Part shown: positions 8,310 to 16,205 of the stretch, piece after piece
Numbering within the stretch: position 1 is the first letter of the stretch
How the letters are laid out: every line of letters starts with the position of its first letter
NCBI GenBank assembly: GCA_030590265.1
Contig: JAUUYW010000021.1
Location: 1-18,544, forward strand
Reading direction: 5' to 3'
Source: Candidatus Krumholzibacteriia bacterium
Lineage (GTDB): Bacteria; Krumholzibacteriota; Krumholzibacteriia; LZORAL124-64-63
DNA: 18,544 nucleotides
Position numbers and translations under genes: made by a program
Notes under the pieces: generated by a model
Told to the model about the DNA's origin: nothing
The model's database searches: none
What the model saw: the letters and a program-made list of their open reading frames with translations, nothing else

Positions 8310-8684
8310 TTGCGCAAGGTTTTGATCGCCGACGACGAACGCAACATCCGAAATATTCTGGATTTCAGCCTGCATGCCGAAGGCTTTGACGTGCTATCGG
8401 CCAATAATGGCGAAGATGCCTTTACCCTGGCCGTGAGTGAACTTCCAGACCTGATCATTCTGGATGTGATGATGCCCGGTCAAGGCGGCATCAATACCTG
8501 CCGACAAATCAAGGCTGATGTGCGCACCGCTGATATTCCTGTCATTCTGTTGACCGCTCGCGGGAGCCGCGCAGACAGGGAATTAGGGGCCAAGGCAGGG
8601 GCTGATGAATACATCACCAAACCTTTCAGTCCGCAAAAGGTCATCAATGTGGTGCAAAATTTCCTTGGTGTTGTCAGCAAGTAG
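8310..8684 (+). CDS. Single-domain response regulator (CheY-like receiver), TTG start
   Basis: A 124-residue receiver domain without output domain. Visible residues are D8-D9, phospho-acceptor D52 in ILDVMMP, T82 in LLTARG and K104 in ITKPF. The start is TTG behind a strong GGAGGA site. The 85 bases between it and the upstream kinase gene hold no clear promoter or terminator, so it is probably the last gene of the same operon; a terminator follows 28 bases after its stop codon. It resembles the receiver of the GGDEF protein (IADDE near the start, LDVMMP) more than the middle receiver does. The likely role is phosphoryl acceptor of one of the kinases, by inference from position. Confidence 0.92.
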   Translation: MRKVLIADDERNIRNILDFSLHAEGFDVLSANNGEDAFTLAVSELPDLIILDVMMPGQGGINTCRQIKADVRTADIPVILLTARGSRADRELGAKAGADEYITKPFSPQKVINVVQNFLGVVSK

Positions 8685-8712
8685 AATTCGGCTCTCCCGG
8701 AAGTCTCGGTTT

Positions 8713-8745
8713 AGGTCCTTTGCCATGAGCGGAGGGCCTTTTTTT
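8713..8745 (+). terminator. Rho-independent terminator closing the signalling operon
   Basis: The arm AGGTCCTTTGC (8713-8723) pairs with GCGGAGGGCCT (8729-8739) over 11 positions, three of them G-U. The loop is CATGA, and a run of T residues reaches 8745. It lies 28 bases after the last receiver gene and well ahead of priA. Confidence 0.88.
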
Positions 8746-8881
8746 GTTGGGTTGGGCCAGATTTGGGAAAGCCGCTGGCGCTGGAGCAGGGGTGTGGTTT
8801 ACAATGCGAGGAGCGTGTCGGAAAACCTCTCCCGTCGCCCTGCACGCTCCTAGCCAGTTTGCCTTTCCCTTATTCCTGGTC

Positions 8882-8885
8882 GGAG
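8882..8885 (+). promoter_or_regulatory. Ribosome binding site deciding the priA start
   Basis: GGAG lies five bases before the TTG at 8891. The frame stays open upstream to about 8744, but that stretch runs into the terminator and lacks PriA-like sequence, so the TTG is preferred. Confidence 0.5.
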
Positions 8886-8890
8886 CCCTT

Positions 8891-10906
8891 TTGATCCAGA
8901 TTCACAAACTTGTCGAAGTGGCTTTGCCGGTGCCCCTGGATGGTGCCTTCTCTTATCGTTTTCTGCAGGAAGGCGAAGATGGTGAACCCATTGCCGTCGG
9001 TGATTTGGTGGAAGTGCCTTTCGGTCGTCGTAAAAAAGTATTGGGCTTGGTGCTGAAGGTCTCGGAGTTGGATCCGGAAACCAAAAAAGTAGACGGCTTT
9101 GTGCTCAGGAATGTAGCCCGTGTGCATGGTCCGGAGTACCGGATTCAGGACGACCGGCTCAAGCTGGCCCAATGGATTGCCTCCTATTATGCCCTGCCTC
9201 TCGGGCAGGTGGTGCCGCTGTTTCATCCGCCATCACCTGGTACAAAAGCCCGCAAGAAACGGCATGAAAGCCCCGATTACCCAACAGTGGACCCCGGGTC
9301 TATTTCTCTGATTCCGGCCCAAAGCGATGTGGTGGATTGCGCAACCCAATGGTTGAAAGATGAAAAATACGGCGCCATGATGCTGCATGGTGTCACCGGC
9401 AGTGGCAAAACAGAAATCTATTTGACCGTCATGAAAAAGGCCCTTGCTCAGGGCAGGGACGCCCTCTTCCTGCTGCCTGAAATCGCTCTCACACCGCAAA
9501 CACTCACCCGCATTCGGGCACGTTTTGGGGACCAGGTGGAAGCCATCCACAGTGGTATGTCTGCCGGACAGCGTTGCCGGGTTCATGAGGCCGCCGCCCG
9601 GGGAGAAATCAAAGTGGTGGTTGGGCCCCGTTCGGCTCTGTTTGCTCCCCTGAAAAACATTGGGGTCATCGTAGTGGATGAAGAGCACGAAAATTCCTAC
9701 AAACAGGACGAGACCCCTCGATACCACGCGCGCCATGCTGCTTTGGTTCGCGGTCGGGACAACAATGCCGTGGTCATTCTGGGCTCGGCCACTCCAGATC
9801 TGGAGTCCATGCACAACGCAGTTCAAGGACGTTTCCAATTGAAAGCCCTTCCCGAACGCATGGGTGGGGAATTGCCCAAAGTGGAAGTGGTGGATATGCG
9901 AGGGGTATCCCAGCCCGACGGCTTATCACCGGTCTTGCGCGATGCCATGGATGAAACCCTTGCGGCGGGGCAGCAGATTATTCTTTTTTACAACCGCCGA
10001 GGATTTGCCCGGGCCTGGCAATGCCGGGATTGTGGTGAGATGATGGAGTGCCCAAACTGCGATATTGCCCTGACTTACCATCTGCGACCGCGGCGACTGT
10101 TGTGCCATTACTGCGATCATAATATCAAGGTTCCCGATACTTGTCCCGGTTGCTGCGGATCGGAATTCCTGCCGTCGGGTGGTGGCACTGAAAAAGTAGA
10201 GCTGAATTTGCAGTCGTTGTTCCCCGAGGCGAAAATCCTTCGTCTGGATCATGACAGCACTCGGCGCAGGGGCAGTCATCAGAATATTCTGGCGGCTTTT
10301 GCCCGCCGTGAAGCTGATATTTTGGTTGGAACCCAGATGGTGGCCAAGGGACATCATTTTCCCGGTGTTACCCTGGTGGGAGTTTTGGCGGCGGACCACG
10401 GTTTGGGGCTGCCTGATTTTCGGGCTTCGGAACGATCGTTTCAGTTGTTGACCCAGGTGGCCGGACGGTCGGGACGCACAAGAAGTGGGCGCGTTATATT
10501 TCAAAGTTACCAGCCGGAACATCCGGTGATCATGGCTGCTGCCCAGCACGATTATTCCGCCTTTTTGACGGCCGAGCTGCCGGTGCGCAAGGCTCTGGCC
10601 TATCCGCCATATCGCCGCTTGGTTCGGCTGGGTTTGAGTGGCAAAAGGTTAAACATGGTGCAAGAGGCAGCTGATCAATTGGCCATTGCCTTGCGAAATA
10701 ATTTGGTCTCCGGTGGTGTGTTGGTGATGGGGCCCGCACCAGCTGTTTTTCCTCGTTTGAATGATCGATACCGCTTTCAAATTATCTTGAAGGGGACCCT
10801 TGGTGAGGAGAGCCGCCAGTGGTTGCGGCTTTGTCTGAAAAGCCTCAGTGAGGCCTATGGTCAGGTGGATGTAATGCATGATTTTGACCCGGTTTCGATT
10901 TATTGA
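8891..10906 (+). CDS. priA: Primosomal protein N' (replication restart helicase PriA)
   Basis: PriA is a 3'-to-5' superfamily 2 helicase that recognises stalled forks and D-loops and reloads the replicative helicase. At 671 residues the length is near the family norm (about 700-800), slightly short. The N-terminal DNA-binding domain begins VEVALPVPLDGAFSYRF. Walker A is GVTGSGKT (167-174, K173) and Walker B is DEEH (263-266), followed by YKQDETPRYHAR. The zinc region has four CxxC pairs (CRDC, CPNC, CHYC, CPGC), then GGGTEKVE. Downstream helicase motifs include GTQMVAKGHHFPGVTLVG and QVAGRSGR. The TTG start at 8891 fits the family N-terminus and a GGAG site; the open frame upstream to 8744 overlaps the preceding terminator. 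It appears to be a single-gene unit, with its promoter not clearly identified. Confidence 0.96.
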   Translation: MIQIHKLVEVALPVPLDGAFSYRFLQEGEDGEPIAVGDLVEVPFGRRKKVLGLVLKVSELDPETKKVDGFVLRNVARVHGPEYRIQDDRLKLAQWIASYYALPLGQVVPLFHPPSPGTKARKKRHESPDYPTVDPGSISLIPAQSDVVDCATQWLKDEKYGAMMLHGVTGSGKTEIYLTVMKKALAQGRDALFLLPEIALTPQTLTRIRARFGDQVEAIHSGMSAGQRCRVHEAAARGEIKVVVGPRSALFAPLKNIGVIVVDEEHENSYKQDETPRYHARHAALVRGRDNNAVVILGSATPDLESMHNAVQGRFQLKALPERMGGELPKVEVVDMRGVSQPDGLSPVLRDAMDETLAAGQQIILFYNRRGFARAWQCRDCGEMMECPNCDIALTYHLRPRRLLCHYCDHNIKVPDTCPGCCGSEFLPSGGGTEKVELNLQSLFPEAKILRLDHDSTRRRGSHQNILAAFARREADILVGTQMVAKGHHFPGVTLVGVLAADHGLGLPDFRASERSFQLLTQVAGRSGRTRSGRVIFQSYQPEHPVIMAAAQHDYSAFLTAELPVRKALAYPPYRRLVRLGLSGKRLNMVQEAADQLAIALRNNLVSGGVLVMGPAPAVFPRLNDRYRFQIILKGTLGEESRQWLRLCLKSLSEAYGQVDVMHDFDPVSIY

Positions 10907-10926
10907 CCCCAAACCGGGATAGAATC

Positions 10927-10955
10927 GGGACAATAAGGTACTTAAAAGCTATAAT
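10927..10955 (+). promoter_or_regulatory. Possible sigma-70-type promoter P1 of the secreted protease
   Basis: GGGACA (10927-10932), a 17-base spacer, and a perfect TATAAT (10950-10955). The -35 box matches four of six consensus bases. The surrounding stretch is much more AT-rich than the flanking genes. Confidence 0.45.
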
Positions 10956-10982
10956 ATCAAAAAAATGTGATAATTTGTCTTA

Positions 10983-11011
10983 TTGTGTTAGGCCTACAAT
11001 TGCGGTATAAT
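10983..11011 (+). promoter_or_regulatory. Likely sigma-70-type promoter P2 of the secreted protease
   Basis: TTGTGT (10983-10988), a 17-base spacer, and a perfect TATAAT (11006-11011). It is 75 bases ahead of the protease start codon and would leave a leader of roughly 70 bases. The spacer includes the symmetric TAGGCCTA, a possible regulator contact but too short to call an operator. Confidence 0.55.
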
Positions 11012-11074
11012 TAAGGTGTTGCTTGCTCCATTTTAGTCTCCGAAACAGGCCCCGCTCCTGTTGTCCATTTGTCC

Positions 11075-11080
11075 GAGAGG
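11075..11080 (+). promoter_or_regulatory. Ribosome binding site deciding the protease start
   Basis: GAGAGG lies six bases before the ATG at 11087. It favours that ATG over an in-frame TTG at 11069, and it gives a normal signal peptide. Confidence 0.65.
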
Positions 11081-11086
11081 AAAACA

Positions 11087-14000
11087 ATGCTGTCCATGGT
11101 TGCTCCCGACCTCTTTTCAACTCGCATCCTTCAGACCCTCATGCTCTTGGTTTTGCTGGTTGCTGTGCCTGGAATCGTTCTGGCCGCAGGTTTGCCTGAA
11201 CCTGATATCGACGAATTGCGTCAACAAATCGAGGAGAATGGTTATCATTTTGAGGTGGATGATCATTTCAGCAGCACCATCACACCGGAGCAGCGCTTGA
11301 ATCTGCGCAGCGGTTTCTACATGAGTGATGACGACTATCGTGAGCTTGACCAGCATCTGAAAATTTTCCCCGCGGACAAGGATCCCTTGCCCACCAATCT
11401 GGATTGGCGCAACCTCAATGGTGTCACTGCTGTGAAAAACCAGGGTGGTTGTGGTTCCTGTTGGGCTTTCGCGGCCACGGCGGAGATTGAGTCTTTTATC
11501 AAGATTTACTACGGCAAAGACCTGGACCTGTCCGAGCAACAAAGTGTGTCCTGCAATCCTTACGGTGCCAGTTGCAGTGGTGGCTGGGCAGCTGCTTCCT
11601 ATTATGTTTTCCAGAATCAGGGTTTGGCCACAGAAGCTTGCATGCCTTATTTGGGGGTGGACCCACCTGATGCTCCCTGCATTGAGAACGGATTGAAAAA
11701 ATACGGTTATATCACCGGTTACAACTACATTTCCAACAACGTTCAGCAGATGAAGGAAGCCTTGCAATACGGCCCTATCTGCACGGGAATTAGCGCCACC
11801 GATGCTTTTGAAGGTTACAGCTCCGGTTGTTTTGATGAATATGGTGGTGCTATCAACCACCTGGTGCTCATCGTTGGGTACGACGACCGTTCCTGTTCCG
11901 AAGAAGGTGCCTGGATCATAAAAAACTCCTGGGGTCTTGGTTTCGGTGATGGTGGGTATATCACCGTTCAGTATGGCCGTGCAGGAACCGGTTCCGGTGT
12001 GACCCAGTTGGAGTATATGGCTCCTCCGGTATCCATTGATTTGACCGGCGGAATCTCCGGCAGTGAATTGATGGCCGGTGAAACCAGGGAGATCAATTGG
12101 AACACCAGTGGCGATCTCGTCAGCAATGTTGATATCTGGCTGGGGATTGATGGCCATTGCCACGAAACGCTGATTGCCTCCGATGTGCCCAACACCGGCT
12201 CCTTCGATTGGGAAGTTCCCAACCAATCCACCGACTTTGCCAGCCTGGTGATCCATCCCAGCGGTGTCACCACCGAAGCGGGCTATGGCATGACCGAGGA
12301 ATTCATCCATATTCTAGGCCACCAGGTTCGATATGTATCAGAATTGGGCAGCAACACCGCGCCCTACGATTCTCCTGAAACAGCTGCTCACACCATCGAT
12401 GCTGCCCTGACAGCCTGCACCGGCGTGGACACTGTTTTGGTGGCCGGCGGCGACTACTTCGGTGCCCTGAGCATCTCCGGTCCAATCACACTGATGGGCG
12501 GCTTCAGCGAAGATTTCAGTGCCAGGGATACGGAATTGTTTACCAGCAGAGTGGTTTCCGGAATCACCGGTTTGCGCTTTCTGGCCGGCAGCGAAGACCG
12601 TGGCGGTGTGGACGGCTTCCTCTTTGAAGATTGTGCCGGCGCCATCAGCAGTGATCCTGTTGGCGGACGACACGGTGGGGGTATCTTTGTCAGCAACTGT
12701 TCGCCCCGGATTACCAACTGCGATTTCATCAACAACACAGCTAATCCCATGGCCGGCGTTGGCTATGGGGGTGCCATTTGTGTGGTGGGGGGCGAGCCGG
12801 TTGTTGAAGCCTGCAGCTTCACCGGCAACACAGCGACCAGGGGTGGGGCCATTGGTCTTTTCGACGGTGCTCTGTTGACTTTGAACCAATGCGAGTTTGA
12901 CCAAAACAATTGCATCGATGGATTCGACACCAACGTTGGTGGAGCCCTGGTGGTGGAGAATTCATCCCTGGTTATGAACGGTGGCACAATTTCCGGTGGA
13001 ACCCTGGCGGACAGGGGCGCAGGCATCCAGGCTACCGATTCCAATATTGATCTGCGCGGGGTTGAACTCTCCCACAACCAATCCATCCATGATGGTGGCG
13101 CTGTGGCTATCCAGGGCGGATTCCTGAATGTGGAGGATGCACTCATTGTCGACAATGCATCCCAAAACGGCAATGGTGGCGGTGTCTACTCCAACGGAAC
13201 CAATATCTCGGTTCGCAATGTTCATTTCACCGGCAACACCAGTTCCTCTCTTGGTGGTGGTTTGGTGGCCATGGAGGCTTCCGGGACCGTTGAAAATTGT
13301 CTCTTCAACAATAATACATCCCTCACTGGTGGCGGTTTTGTGGTTCTGGCCACCGCAGAGAGCCTGGTTCGCAACAATGTCGTGGTGAACAACCAAGGCC
13401 TTGGAATGGTGGCTGCCGGATCGGATATGATTGCCGACTATCACAACGTTGTGGGCAACCTGCCTTCGGATTACGGATCAGGCACTCCTGGAATGCATGA
13501 CATCTCCCTGGATCCTCTTTTTGTGGACGCAGCCGGTAACGATTATGGCCTGGCCCAGTTTTCTCCCTGTGTGGATTCCGGCCAGGACGACGCCAGTTGT
13601 CTTGACCCGGACGGCTCACGGGCCGACATGGGACTGCTCGGTGGTCCTGGTGCCAACTTCGTGGCTCCACAGCGAGTGACCGGTGCTGATCTTATCCAAC
13701 TTGGCGGCGGTATGGTGCGCGTGAGTTGGGATGTTGCTCCTGAAGAAAATATCATTCACTATGTGGTGTACCGGGATACTGCCGCTGTATTTGTACCTTC
13801 GGATTTGCGTGCGGTGGCCATGGTGGATCATCCTTCCGCTACTTTCGATGACACACCACCCTTCGACTGTTATTACCTGATTGCCGCCGTGAACTCATTC
13901 GGATACAGCAGTGGTTATTCCGAACGGGTTTACACCAGCGATCAGGTTTCACCTGTTGGTGATGAGCAAACACCCAAGGTGCTGGCCATTTCCGGAGTGG

Positions 14001-14254
14001 TGCCTAATCCATTCAACCCCATGACCACCGTGAAATTCGATCTGCCACGCAGTGGCCGAGTCCAACTTTCGATTTTCGATTTGCGGGGACGTTTGGTGCG
14101 GGATCTTATCTCGGGCCAGATGGAAGCCGGCAGTCATGATGTGGTATGGAATGGTCGGAACGACCAGGGACAGACGGCTGCCGCGGGGGTTTATTTTGCC
14201 CGTCTGAGCAGTGCCGATGGCCATCGCACCATAAAGATGGTGCTGGCTAAATAG
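11087..14254 (+). CDS. Secreted papain-family (C1A) cysteine protease with beta-helix region and C-terminal FlgD-like sorting domain
   Basis: A 1055-residue exported protein. Residues 1-31 form a signal peptide with a leucine/valine-rich core and a likely cleavage near VLAA. A short propeptide-like segment (about 33-95) follows. The C1A domain (about 100-305) has Q119, nucleophile C125 in GSCWAF, H258 in NHLVLIVGY and N280 in KNSWG, so the catalytic set is complete. Residues 312-414 look like an Ig-type domain (GETREINWNTSG). Residues 415-858 form a right-handed beta-helix-like region with recurring GGAI/GGGV and FxxN units. Residues 862-955 resemble fibronectin type III (VRVSWDV...HYVVYRD). 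Residues 964-1055 are a FlgD-like/type IX-like sorting domain (NPFNP, GRLVRDL, AGVYFARL, final KMVLAK). It is probably transported across the outer membrane and attached or released there. It has two possible promoters of its own and is not in an obvious operon. The substrate is unknown. Confidence 0.93.
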   Translation: MLSMVAPDLFSTRILQTLMLLVLLVAVPGIVLAAGLPEPDIDELRQQIEENGYHFEVDDHFSSTITPEQRLNLRSGFYMSDDDYRELDQHLKIFPADKDPLPTNLDWRNLNGVTAVKNQGGCGSCWAFAATAEIESFIKIYYGKDLDLSEQQSVSCNPYGASCSGGWAAASYYVFQNQGLATEACMPYLGVDPPDAPCIENGLKKYGYITGYNYISNNVQQMKEALQYGPICTGISATDAFEGYSSGCFDEYGGAINHLVLIVGYDDRSCSEEGAWIIKNSWGLGFGDGGYITVQYGRAGTGSGVTQLEYMAPPVSIDLTGGISGSELMAGETREINWNTSGDLVSNVDIWLGIDGHCHETLIASDVPNTGSFDWEVPNQSTDFASLVIHPSGVTTEAGYGMTEEFIHILGHQVRYVSELGSNTAPYDSPETAAHTIDAALTACTGVDTVLVAGGDYFGALSISGPITLMGGFSEDFSARDTELFTSRVVSGITGLRFLAGSEDRGGVDGFLFEDCAGAISSDPVGGRHGGGIFVSNCSPRITNCDFINNTANPMAGVGYGGAICVVGGEPVVEACSFTGNTATRGGAIGLFDGALLTLNQCEFDQNNCIDGFDTNVGGALVVENSSLVMNGGTISGGTLADRGAGIQATDSNIDLRGVELSHNQSIHDGGAVAIQGGFLNVEDALIVDNASQNGNGGGVYSNGTNISVRNVHFTGNTSSSLGGGLVAMEASGTVENCLFNNNTSLTGGGFVVLATAESLVRNNVVVNNQGLGMVAAGSDMIADYHNVVGNLPSDYGSGTPGMHDISLDPLFVDAAGNDYGLAQFSPCVDSGQDDASCLDPDGSRADMGLLGGPGANFVAPQRVTGADLIQLGGGMVRVSWDVAPEENIIHYVVYRDTAAVFVPSDLRAVAMVDHPSATFDDTPPFDCYYLIAAVNSFGYSSGYSERVYTSDQVSPVGDEQTPKVLAISGVVPNPFNPMTTVKFDLPRSGRVQLSIFDLRGRLVRDLISGQMEAGSHDVVWNGRNDQGQTAAAGVYFARLSSADGHRTIKMVLAK

Positions 14255-14272
14255 GCTCCCATAGGCTTGAGA

Positions 14273-15415
14273 TTAACCCTCTTCGGGTGCTTCAAGCCAG
14301 CGTAGCAACTCAGCTGGCTGCACCTTGGCGTCGACTTTGATTTTTCCAATCCGCTCGGGCAGGACCCATGAAAGTCCTGACCGGGCGGATACTATTTTAT
14401 CCCCTGCAAGAAGTGTTTCCAACAGATCAACCGGGGGCGCCGGCCAGGTTACTGGCAGCCCGCAGGCCTCCAGCAGTTGAATCATTTCCAGGGCCTGGGG
14501 CACCGGGCAGAGGTTCCTTTCAGCAGCAATGCGAAAGACCACCGCCATGCCAATGGCCACGGCCTGGCCATGACTGAGCGGCTTGTCCGACTGGTGGCTG
14601 TGGGCTTCCAGAACATGCCCCAGAGTATGACCCAGATTCAATGCCTTGCGCGGACCCTTCTCTTTGAAATCACGATTGACGAGATTGACTTTCACGGTGG
14701 CTGCCCGTCCCACCCAATCGCCCCAGGGCAAGGCTCCTAAAATTCCCGGCACCGGTTGGTCGGCTTCACTATGGCCCAGGGTCTTGTTCAGCTTTTTTCG
14801 GGCGGCATGCAGTTCTGCAAACAACACAGCATCCCCGATGGCGGCGGTTTTGACCAGCTCGGCCATGCCGTTCCGCCAGTCGCTGCAGGTCAGAGTGCCC
14901 AGGAAACCAACGTCGGCCAGAATGCCCCGGGCTGGATAAAAGGAACCAACGGGATTCTTGATCCCGGCAGTGTTGAGGGCGGTTTTTCCACCAATGGATG
15001 CGTCCACCATGGCCAGCAAAGTGGTGGGGATGCTGACGAAATTCACGCCCCGCCGCCAGGTTGAGGCGGCCAGTCCCACCAGGTCCAGCACGGTCCCGCC
15101 ACCAATGGCGACGATGGTTCCGTCGCGGGTCAGAGCCTGCTCGGAAAGCCACTGGTAAATTTTCTCAAGTTGGTTCAGGGACTTGAATTGTTCGCCGCCT
15201 TGAACCAAAAGGGTTCGCTGTTCGCAATTGGTGCAGTTGTTTTGAATCTGTTCCAACCAGGCAGGGTGCATCTCGGCCACCAATTGATCGAGGATGTATA
15301 CCGGTGGTGGATTGGGCACAAAACGGCTCAATTCCAAACCTGCAAGGGGTCCCAGAACAAAAGTGCTTGGGGTATGGTCCAGCATCATCTCCAGGATCAG
15401 GGACTCATCACGCAT
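14273..15415 (-). CDS. aroB: 3-dehydroquinate synthase
   Basis: AroB converts DAHP to 3-dehydroquinate, the second step of the shikimate pathway, using NAD and a divalent metal in the cytoplasm. The 380 residues are close to the usual 350-380. Motifs: the GGGTVLDLVG dinucleotide loop (105-114), SIPTTLLAMVDASIGGKTALN (starts at 128, K144), AELVKTA with E186, LNLGHTLGH with H263, and SHGQAVAIGM with H282. E186, H263 and H282 match the metal ligands of the family. Position 284 is Q where many homologues have E (HGE), a mild departure. Related sugar-phosphate cyclases share the fold, but the overall match favours AroB. The start is the ATG at 15415, with GAGGAGGAG (15424-15432 on this strand) just upstream. 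It is convergent with the protease gene, divergent from the por operon, and not beside other shikimate genes. Confidence 0.92.
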   Translation of the reverse strand: MRDESLILEMMLDHTPSTFVLGPLAGLELSRFVPNPPPVYILDQLVAEMHPAWLEQIQNNCTNCEQRTLLVQGGEQFKSLNQLEKIYQWLSEQALTRDGTIVAIGGGTVLDLVGLAASTWRRGVNFVSIPTTLLAMVDASIGGKTALNTAGIKNPVGSFYPARGILADVGFLGTLTCSDWRNGMAELVKTAAIGDAVLFAELHAARKKLNKTLGHSEADQPVPGILGALPWGDWVGRAATVKVNLVNRDFKEKGPRKALNLGHTLGHVLEAHSHQSDKPLSHGQAVAIGMAVVFRIAAERNLCPVPQALEMIQLLEACGLPVTWPAPPVDLLETLLAGDKIVSARSGLSWVLPERIGKIKVDAKVQPAELLRWLEAPEEG

Positions 15416-15487
15416 GGTTGGAACTCCTCCTCAAAGATCAATAAACGACAAAAGAAATCCATGTTTCAGAACCTCATAACCCACTTA

Positions 15488-15512
15488 AATGATAGTGGTT
15501 TTCACTATCATT
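15488..15512. repeat. Perfect 10-bp inverted repeat, candidate operator between aroB and porG
   Basis: AATGATAGTG (15488-15497) and CACTATCATT (15503-15512) are exact reverse complements separated by GTTTT. The dyad lies between the divergent aroB and porG starts, 73 bases from one and 112 from the other. Dimeric repressors typically bind such sites. It cannot end either flanking gene, since both are transcribed away from it. A hairpin in a leader RNA is the alternative. Confidence 0.6.
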
Positions 15513-15529
15513 GGCTATTGCAGTTTCCC

Positions 15530-15558
15530 TTGTTTCGCCCCTATGAAAACACTATTTT
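15530..15558 (+). promoter_or_regulatory. Weak candidate promoter of the por operon
   Basis: TTGTTT (15530-15535), a 17-base spacer, and TATTTT (15553-15558). Both boxes match only partly. A second option, TTGCAG (15518-15523) with TATGAA (15542-15547) at 18 bases, is about as good. Either would start transcription downstream of the inverted repeat. Confidence 0.3.
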
Positions 15559-15608
15559 CGTTCCATCGGGGAATTGCATACTACACCCCGAGCAATTTTT
15601 TTTCCACC

Positions 15609-15615
15609 AAAGGAG
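15609..15615 (+). promoter_or_regulatory. Ribosome binding site deciding the porG start
   Basis: AAAGGAG lies eight bases before the ATG at 15624, where homology to the gamma subunit begins. An in-frame ATG at 15489 falls inside the inverted repeat and would add 45 residues unlike the family. Confidence 0.8.
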
Positions 15616-15623
15616 TTGGTTCC

Positions 15624-16205
15624 ATGGCAGGTCAGATGGTTGAAATCCGCTGGCATGCGCGGGGCGGACAGGGAGCCAAGACGGCTGCCATGTTCCTGGC
15701 CGAAGCGGTGCTCGAAAAGGGCATGTATGGTCAGGGCTTCCCCGAGTACGGTCCGGAACGACGCGGCGCTCCCATGCGCGGCTTCACACGTATCTCGGAA
15801 AAGCCCATTCGGCGGCATTGCATGATCGAAAACCCGGGCATCGTCATCATTCTGGATCCTTCATTGATGGATTCATCGGCCGCAGGCTGCGGTGCTGGAG
15901 TGGGCGAAGGTACCGTTTTTATCATCAACACAACTGATAGCATTGATGCCACCAAGGCCAAGCTGGGTGTTGATGGTGCCGTAGTTCATACGGTGGATGC
16001 CACTGGCATCGCTCTTGATACAATCGGCCGTCCCATTCCCAACATGCCCATGATCGGTGCTTTGCTGGCCGTCAATGACCTGCTGACTATCGAGGAGCTC
16101 AAGGGCGCCCTGGTGGAGCAGCTTGGCAGCAAATTTTCTCAGGCCGTGATCGACGGCAACCTGGCCGCGGTGGAGCGGGCCAACAAGGAGTTGGTGTCCG
16201 AATGA
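15624..16205 (+). CDS. porG: Pyruvate:ferredoxin oxidoreductase, gamma subunit
   Basis: A 193-residue cytoplasmic subunit of the four-subunit enzyme that oxidises pyruvate to acetyl-CoA and CO2 and reduces ferredoxin. The gamma subunit helps form the CoA-binding region. Visible signatures: VEIRWHARGGQGAKTAA near the N-terminus, GFPEYGPERRGAPMRGF with RISEKPI, then NMPMIGALLAVNDLL. The length matches the family. The ATG at 15624 is chosen from the AAAGGAG site and homology. It heads the porGDAB run, and its stop codon overlaps the next start (ATGA). The same fold occurs in 2-oxoisovalerate and 2-oxoglutarate ferredoxin oxidoreductases, so the substrate is assigned from overall resemblance and operon order; pyruvate is the most likely. 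Confidence 0.92.
   Translation: MAGQMVEIRWHARGGQGAKTAAMFLAEAVLEKGMYGQGFPEYGPERRGAPMRGFTRISEKPIRRHCMIENPGIVIILDPSLMDSSAAGCGAGVGEGTVFIINTTDSIDATKAKLGVDGAVVHTVDATGIALDTIGRPIPNMPMIGALLAVNDLLTIEELKGALVEQLGSKFSQAVIDGNLAAVERANKELVSE

Noticed and set aside
8777..8805. TACAAT as a -10 box for priA
   Set aside because: The hexamer 17 bases upstream (GGCGCT) has almost no -35 match and there is no extended -10, so the promoter of priA remains unassigned.
11117..12310. A 397-codon open frame on the minus strand
   Set aside because: Antisense to the signal peptide and catalytic domain of the papain-like protease, with no family features of its own. Similar long antisense frames at 3058-4059 and 5441-6604 are rejected for the same reason.
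14264..14298. Hairpin GGCTTGA/TCAAGCC with an inner ACCC/GGGT stem between the convergent protease and aroB genes
   Set aside because: The stem is interrupted by internal loops and has no T-tract on either side, so it does not support a terminator call; it also overlaps the aroB coding end.
15511..15523. TTGGC...TTGCA resembling a sigma-54 promoter upstream of porG
   Set aside because: The GG-to-GC distance is 7 instead of 12 bases, incompatible with a -24/-12 promoter.
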